This document shows, piece after piece, positions 58,701-64,000 of a DNA stretch of 64,000 bases; the stretch's first letter is position 1, and each line of letters starts with the position of its first letter. The notes under the pieces were generated by a model. That model ran no database searches, had not been told where the DNA came from, and saw only the letters and a list, made by a program, of their open reading frames with translations. The DNA is from Bathymodiolus brooksi (Eukaryota > Mollusca > Bivalvia > Mytilida > Modiolidae): assembly GCA_963680875.1 (NCBI GenBank), contig OY804578.1:24395101-24459100 (forward strand), given 5' to 3'. Made by a program: the position numbers and the translations under genes.

Positions 58701-59419
58701 CTTTCATTGTAACAGTAATAGTTAGCCAGGTAGAAGTAAATAGCTGCGATTACTGTTTCGAATCTATATTTAGACTGAATTTTGCTACATATATATTTGC
58801 AATTTCTTTAAATTTCACAACATTGATGTAATTCAATAGTCCGTTTTCATTACATAGTTTTCGTTTATTATTTAAAAAAGTCACTGTGTAATATGCAATG
58901 TAATTTAAGATAACTGTAGATATAAAATTTCACATTTTCGACCTACATTTGACTTTAATATTTAAGTCATGAGATGAGATCTATATTTAGAACAGTCGTT
59001 ATACTGTCTCGTTAACAACAGATATATATGTATCAGAAGTTATTTCACAGGGAAAATCATTGGGGGTAATTTTTAGTGCTTCATTTTAATTCTGAATTCT
59101 TTATTTGTAATTAAAACCCGCCACTGTTTATTGAAATGCCTGTACCAAGCCAGAAAAGTAAGTCATGTATATGTGTGTTAGGGGTATACATTTTGTCTCT
59201 GTTGCTAAGATTTTTCTGTAAGATTTTAGAACGGTATTTTCTTTCTTCATTATATTAATTCTTTATTCTAAGTTCATCATCCGTATTTCTAAACTCGTCA
59301 CCCTTTATCATTATTATTTCTTTCCTAATTGTAACTTTTTCAATCATGATTCCAAAGCCCTAAGTGCTAGCCTAAGTGTGAATGTTCAATTCCTCCTTGG
59401 ACATTATTAATTCATAATG
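58701..59419. other. Spacer
   Basis: AT-rich, with one patch like the GCCTGTACCAAGCCAGAAAAG dispersed repeat (59130). No gene. Confidence 0.45.
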
Positions 59420-59600
59420 TTTATTGTAAATTATCCCAGTTTTAAGGGGTTTGTGTTGTTTAACTCTATTTATCTGTGTCGTGTTTTGTAGATCATTATT
59501 TGTCCATTTGTCCGTTTGATGTTGGCCATTGTATTATCTGGCCTTCGATTTAGGTCATCTAATTACCCATTTGGTATACTCAATGTTTTCCTGTTTTTGC
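59420..59600 (+). repeat. Dispersed repeat R1 fragment
   Basis: The 3' half of R1: GTCGTGTTTTGTAGATCATT, CATTGTATTATCTGGCCTTC, and TTTGGTATACTCAA. Confidence 0.55.
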
Positions 59601-59620
59601 TACAAATATAGAATTACAAT

Positions 59621-59767
59621 ATAAGTGAGTGATCGATTGTTGTTTAACGTCAACTCCGCAATTTTTCATCTATATCATGGCGGGAACAAGTTAATTGTCA
59701 ATGCAATGATGACGAGGTCAGCTCTGTCCTAGAACAACACGCTAAGCTGGATTTTTATTACAATTTA
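59621..59767 (-). mobile_element. SINE-A, 3' part only
   Basis: On the minus strand it carries the tail half of SINE-A: TTGACATTAACTTGTTCC-like body, then the stub of its ACTC tail at the left edge (AGTGAGTGATCGATTGTTG on the + strand). The tRNA head is missing. Confidence 0.6.
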
Positions 59768-59917
59768 AGAAGAAAGACTATATCATTATGATGGTACAGT
59801 AAAGATGAAACGTTGCACAATTGAGATTTTTTTTTATTAAACAATGGTTTATATGTAAGACCCTTTACAGTATTTATGCAGAATTTTAAAAAATTGGTTA
59901 AAATTATGTCTTTTTCA

Positions 59918-60190
59918 GCTATATCATGGCGAGAATAAGTTAATTTTCATCAAGATGATGATGAAATCCGCTTTGTACTATACCAACACTCTTAGTTGGA
60001 TTTTTATAGTGCTAACTGACTGAAACAACAGTCCGCGGATAGACATGTCGCCCAACTCTGACACATTATCCCGCTTCTGAACCAACAAGTCTTTGCTCTT
60101 TCTCCTCAACGCTGCGTGCTTAGTGGAGAAGCAACGATCTACCGTATTCGAGTCGAGCACGCTAACAATTATGCCATCGATGTGGTTACG
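59918..60190 (-). mobile_element. SINE-A, tRNA-derived, minus copy
   Basis: On the minus strand it has GCATAATTGTTAGCGTGCTC (A box), TAGATCGTTGCTTCTCCAC, CGGACTGTTGTTTCAGT and AGTGCTATAAAAATCCAACT, matching the copies at 14.97 and 26.59 kb. Confidence 0.7.
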
Positions 60191-61588
60191 AGTAGTTGGA
60201 TATTCAGGCAATCAAAATACGGAACAACAGATTTCGGCATATTGCTGATATTTAAATTTACGATGATGTATATTAAATGTATTAAAATGTAAGTAATTCA
60301 ATACATTGTGAATTATTTGAGTATGTTGTCTTAATTTTCATTCTCTAAATTTGACAATATTTACCCATGTTTTTATATTGTCACCTTATGATTTCTGTCT
60401 TATTCTGAATATATTTTATGCAACCAAACCTCTCAGGAAATGACGCGGCCATGCAAGTGCTTTCTGCGTGAGAGTAAAATGCCAATCCTCACATATAACC
60501 GTATAAATGTTATTATAAAGAACGGTATAATCCTGAACATAATATAAAATATATTTAATCCTCGAGAAACATAAGTTGTTATATTTATATTATCATCATT
60601 AAAATATTAAATAGTATCCAAGGCAAGCAGAAGACATAATACGGATGAATATATAGTTTGAAGATACCAAAGGGATAACCAGAAGCTGTAACCAGAAGGA
60701 CAGAGAATACAATGACCAAAAGACAAAGGACAATATAATGGCGAAAATAATACCTCAATGTCGGAACATTTCCAAATTCCAATAGAATTGTTTTATAGAA
60801 AAAGACCAAATCGTTACCATTAAGACGCAAATATACGAGGGCTGACATTCCTGGCTTGGCACAGGAACTTCAATAAAAATGGCGGGGTAAAGCTATTTTT
60901 TACAACCCCAAAATACCCCTTCTAGTCAAATGATGCAGTTATGCAAGTGTTTTCTAGATATAATCAGACGAAGAGCGTTATTATATAGAACGCTATAATC
61001 TAGAACATCATACATAGCACACGAGGAAAGGACGGAATTGTGATTACGACAAATAATAATCAACTTTGAACCAAACTCTTTTGTCAGTACCATCTTTTGT
61101 CATCTGTATGCAAGCACTGGAATACTTTTCAAGAAGTAAAAGTGAAAACAATGATTGTGCTTCAGCATTGATATCATATAATGTCAAAGTCTCATAGAAT
61201 GAGTATGGAAAAGTCATTACAATACTACATCACAATGTCCTGTGAAACTAATTGATAATCCATGATTTGTTTTGTAATTTTAGAGATCGGAAGGAACAAC
61301 TTATAAAGTATCATCATTTGTCATGTGACTTCGTATTAGCCAGGAATGTCTACAAAAGTGGTATAAAATGATGGGGTGATTTTCTGTCACCATGTCCTTC
61401 CTGGTGAACAGTGAGTCAAAGATGGATAATTTCGCTATCACGGTGCGCTAATTAAATTTCTTATCGTAAGTGGGAGACAGTCTAAAACTCTGCATGTCTT
61501 AACGTTAATTAGAGATACGAATTCTACTATACTACAGAATATGGAGAGTCACTTAAAGAAGGAAAATTGTGACTGAGAACTAACTAAC
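60191..61588. other. 5' flank of the TIR-like gene
   Basis: It holds an inverted R1 copy (about 60655-60790) followed by CTGGCTTGGCACAGGAAC. The last 300 bp before the ATG have no repeat and probably include the 5' untranslated region. No clear TATA box or initiator could be assigned. Confidence 0.45.
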
Positions 61589-62228
61589 ATGGCTGATTAT
61601 ATGCCCTTAGTAGATATTCCCTCACCGTGTGACGAGTGTGTCATTGTAAAATGTTTCCAGAAAAACGAATGTCTTCGATCGTATGAAATCTCCAGGGAAA
61701 TTGAAACATTGGGATTTATGATAAAACGTTTTGATGTCCATCCTAGAGAGAAAACATTCGGGATAAAGCTTTTAAGTGCCACAAGAGAAAAACGATTAGT
61801 TGTAGTATTTTATTGTGACCATGTCAAATCGACGTTAGAAAAGGAAATAAAACAACAACTAATACCTCATAGAGATAAAGTGATCATCATTACAGAAAAT
61901 CACAAGACACACAGACACATGGAGACATTTACAAAGTTTACAATAAACGATACAAAAGGAATGAGACAACACATACAAGAAATATTAAAAACTCGTGAAA
62001 AAAAAGGCCAAGAATGTCATTATGAAGACACCTTACAACTTCCAGAAAGACGTCCCATAGGAAAACCAGTTTCACAAGAAGCAAATTTAAAGGAATTATT
62101 TCCACCTTTCACACATATTAAACTCGATACTGTTCAACCCAGTGGCTTTATACATGCTGAGACACTTGATGCTGACAACAACGGAAACAGAGGAATATAC
62201 GTTCTACGATCTGGATGTTTCCCTAAAG
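61589..62228 (+). CDS. First coding exon of a TIR-like adaptor (possible TIR/DBB protein), continues beyond the window
   Basis: The start ATG is in good context (AACATGG) with an in-frame TGA 15 bp upstream. The exon gives 213 residues plus one base before the donor AAAG|GTTAGT. Residues about 12-140 alternate strands and helices as in a TIR domain: DECVIVKCF (strand), SYEISREIETLG (helix), FMIKRFDV (strand), RLVVVFYC (strand), DKVIIITEN (strand), KGMRQHIQEILKT (helix). A polar linker leads to FTHIKLDTVQPSGFI and NRGIYVLRSGCFPKG, which could begin an Ig/IPT-like DBB domain as in BCAP, BANK1 and Dof. That assignment is by eye and tentative. No TIR catalytic Glu could be placed with confidence. 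Known TIR/DBB proteins link immune receptors to PI3K. The exon end is the seed of the adjoining minisatellite. Confidence 0.75.
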
Positions 62229-64000
62229 GTTAGTAGTTCTACGATCAACATGTTTACCTAAAGGTTAGTATTTCTACGATCAACATGTTTACCTAAAGAT
62301 TGGTAGTTCTACAATCAACATTTTACCTAAAGGTTAGTAGTTCTACGATCAGCATGTTTACCTAAGGGTTGGTAGTTCTACCATCAGCATGTTTACCTAA
62401 AGGTTGGTAGTTCTACGATCACCATGTTTAACTAAAGGCTAGTAGCTCTACGACCAGCATGTTTACCTAAAGGTTAGTAGATCTATAATCAGGATATTTC
62501 CCTAAAGGTTAGTAGTTCTACGATCAGCATGTTCACCTAAAGATTAGTAGTTCTACGATCAGCATGTTCACCTAACGAGAAGTAGTTCAACGATCAGCAT
62601 ATTTACCTATAGGTTAGTAGTTCTACGATCAGCATGTTTACCTAAAGGTTAGAAGTTCTACGATCAACATGTTTACCTAAAGGTTGGTAGTTCTACGATC
62701 AGCATGTTTAACTAAAGGTTAGTAGTTCTACGATCAGGATGTTTACCTAAATGTTAGTAGTTCTACGATCAGGATGTTTACCTAAAGGTTAGTAGTTCTA
62801 CGATCAGGATGTTTACCTAAAGGTTAGTAGTTCTACGATCAGGATGTTTACCTAAAGGTTAGTAGTTCTACGATCAGCATGTTTACCTAAAGGTTGGTAT
62901 TTCTACGATCAACATGTTTAACTAAAGGTTAGTAGTTCTACGATCAGGGTGTTTACCTAAAGGTTAGTAGTTCTACGATCATGATGTTTACCTAAAGGTT
63001 AGTAGTTCTACGATCAGCATGTTTACCTAAAGGATAGTAGTTATACGATCAGGATGTTTCCCCAAAGGTTAGTAGTTCTACGATCAGCATGTGTACCTAT
63101 AGGTTAGTAGATCTACAATCAACATATTTACCTAAAGGTTAGCAGTTCTACGATCAGCATGTTTACCTAAAGGTTGGTAGTTCTAAGATCAACATGTTTA
63201 GCAAAATGTTACCAGTTCTACGATCAGCATGTTTACCTAAAGGTTAGTAGTTCTACGATCAGCATGTTTACCTAAAGGTTAGTAGTTCTAAGATCAACAT
63301 GTTTAACTAAAGGTTATTAGTTATATGATCAGCATATTTACCTAAAAGTTAGTAGTTCTACGATCAGCATGTTTACCTAGAGGTTAGTAGTTCTACGATC
63401 AGCAACTTTACCAATAGGTTGGCAGTTCTACGACCAGCATGTTTACCTAAAGGTAAGTAGTTCTACGACCAGCATGTTTCCCTAAAGGTTGGCAGTTCTA
63501 CGATCAGCATGTCTACCTAGAGGTTAATAGTTTTCTACGAACAGCATGTCTACCTAAAGGTTAGTAGTTCTACGATCAACATGTTTATCTAAAGGTTAGT
63601 AGTTCTACGATCAGCATGTCTACCTAAATGTTAGTAGTTCTACGATCAGCATATTTACCTAAAGGTTCGTAGTTCTACGACCAACATGTTTACCTTAAGG
63701 TTAGTAGTTCTTTGATCAGCATGTTTACCTAAAGGTTAGAAGTTCTACGATCAGCATGTTTACCTAAAGGTTAGTAGTTCTACGATCAGCATGTTTATAT
63801 ATAAGTTGGTAGTTCTACGATCAGCATGTCTACCTAAAGGTTAGTAGTTCTACGATCAGCATGTTCACATAAAGGTTTGTAGTGCTATGATCAGCATGTT
63901 TACCTAAAGGTTAGTAATTCTACGATCACCATGCTTATCTAAAGGTTAGTAGTGCTACGATCAGCATGTTTACCTAAAGGTTAGTAGTTCTACGAACAGC
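62194..64000. repeat. 35-bp minisatellite made of copies of the exon end and splice donor; about 51 units, runs off the window
   Basis: Unit core GTTCTACGATCAGCATGTTT then ACCTAAAGGTTAGTA. The first unit is the exon itself: GTTCTACGATCTGGATGTTT then CCCTAAAG at the exon end, with the donor GTTAGTAG behind it. Units vary at GGATG/GCATG/ACATG and at the donor (GTTAGT, GTTGGT). Some units keep the exon-like TTTCCCTAAAGG. Confidence 0.97.

Overview
The window looks like nuclear DNA of a marine invertebrate, most likely a bivalve mollusc such as a mussel. The reasons are AT-rich sequence, short exons with GT-AG introns of 0.5-2.7 kb, several tRNA-derived SINE families, DIRS-type tyrosine-recombinase retrotransposons, many fold-back elements and very long minisatellites. 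The assignment to mussel is an inference from repeat style, not a database match.

Left third (about 3.95-23.1 kb, + strand): one intact multi-exon gene. I could join 12 exons with matching splice phases from 3951 to the stop at 23128-23130, giving 1,114 residues after one split codon. The first coding exon in view begins at a splice acceptor, so the true N-terminus lies further upstream. The protein has two tyrosine-kinase-like domains in tandem. Both have lost catalytic residues: domain 1 has HRN and DFS in place of HRD and DFG and no VAVK lysine; domain 2 has LRD and RLG and no VAVK lysine. A long Ser/Asn-rich tail follows, and it opens with an ITAM-spaced pair of YxxL motifs. The introns hold SINEs, a MITE, fold-backs and two dead non-LTR retrotransposon fragments. 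Upstream lies a 2.0-kb TA-flanked DNA transposon (1131-3141).

Middle (23-47 kb): dispersed repeats; a broken DIRS-like element (about 27.2-31.2 kb) that split an older dispersed repeat; and, at 33.07-33.69 kb on the minus strand, a decayed paralogue of the last exons of the tandem pseudokinase gene. Minisatellites then dominate: 34 bp x about 65 (33.69-35.89 kb), 58 bp x about 29 (36.40-38.06 kb), 18 bp x about 23 (38.34-38.77 kb) and 38 bp x about 123 (39.48-44.17 kb). The 38-bp array abuts a second, minus-strand DIRS-like element (44.18-46.34 kb), which is followed by a dead IS630/Tc1-type transposase (46.49-47.45 kb).

Right third (47.8-64 kb): a 49-bp array, several hairpin elements, two copies of a tRNA-derived SINE and a 5.6-kb imperfect inverted repeat (53.06-58.70 kb). 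Last comes the first coding exon of a new + strand gene (61589-62228), an alpha/beta TIR-like domain that may belong to a TIR/DBB adaptor. Its 3' end runs directly into a 35-bp minisatellite that continues past the window edge. Each unit of that array is a copy of the exon end plus its splice donor.

The two recognisable host genes both look like signalling proteins (catalytically dead kinase platform, TIR-like adaptor). That they act together is not shown by the sequence.
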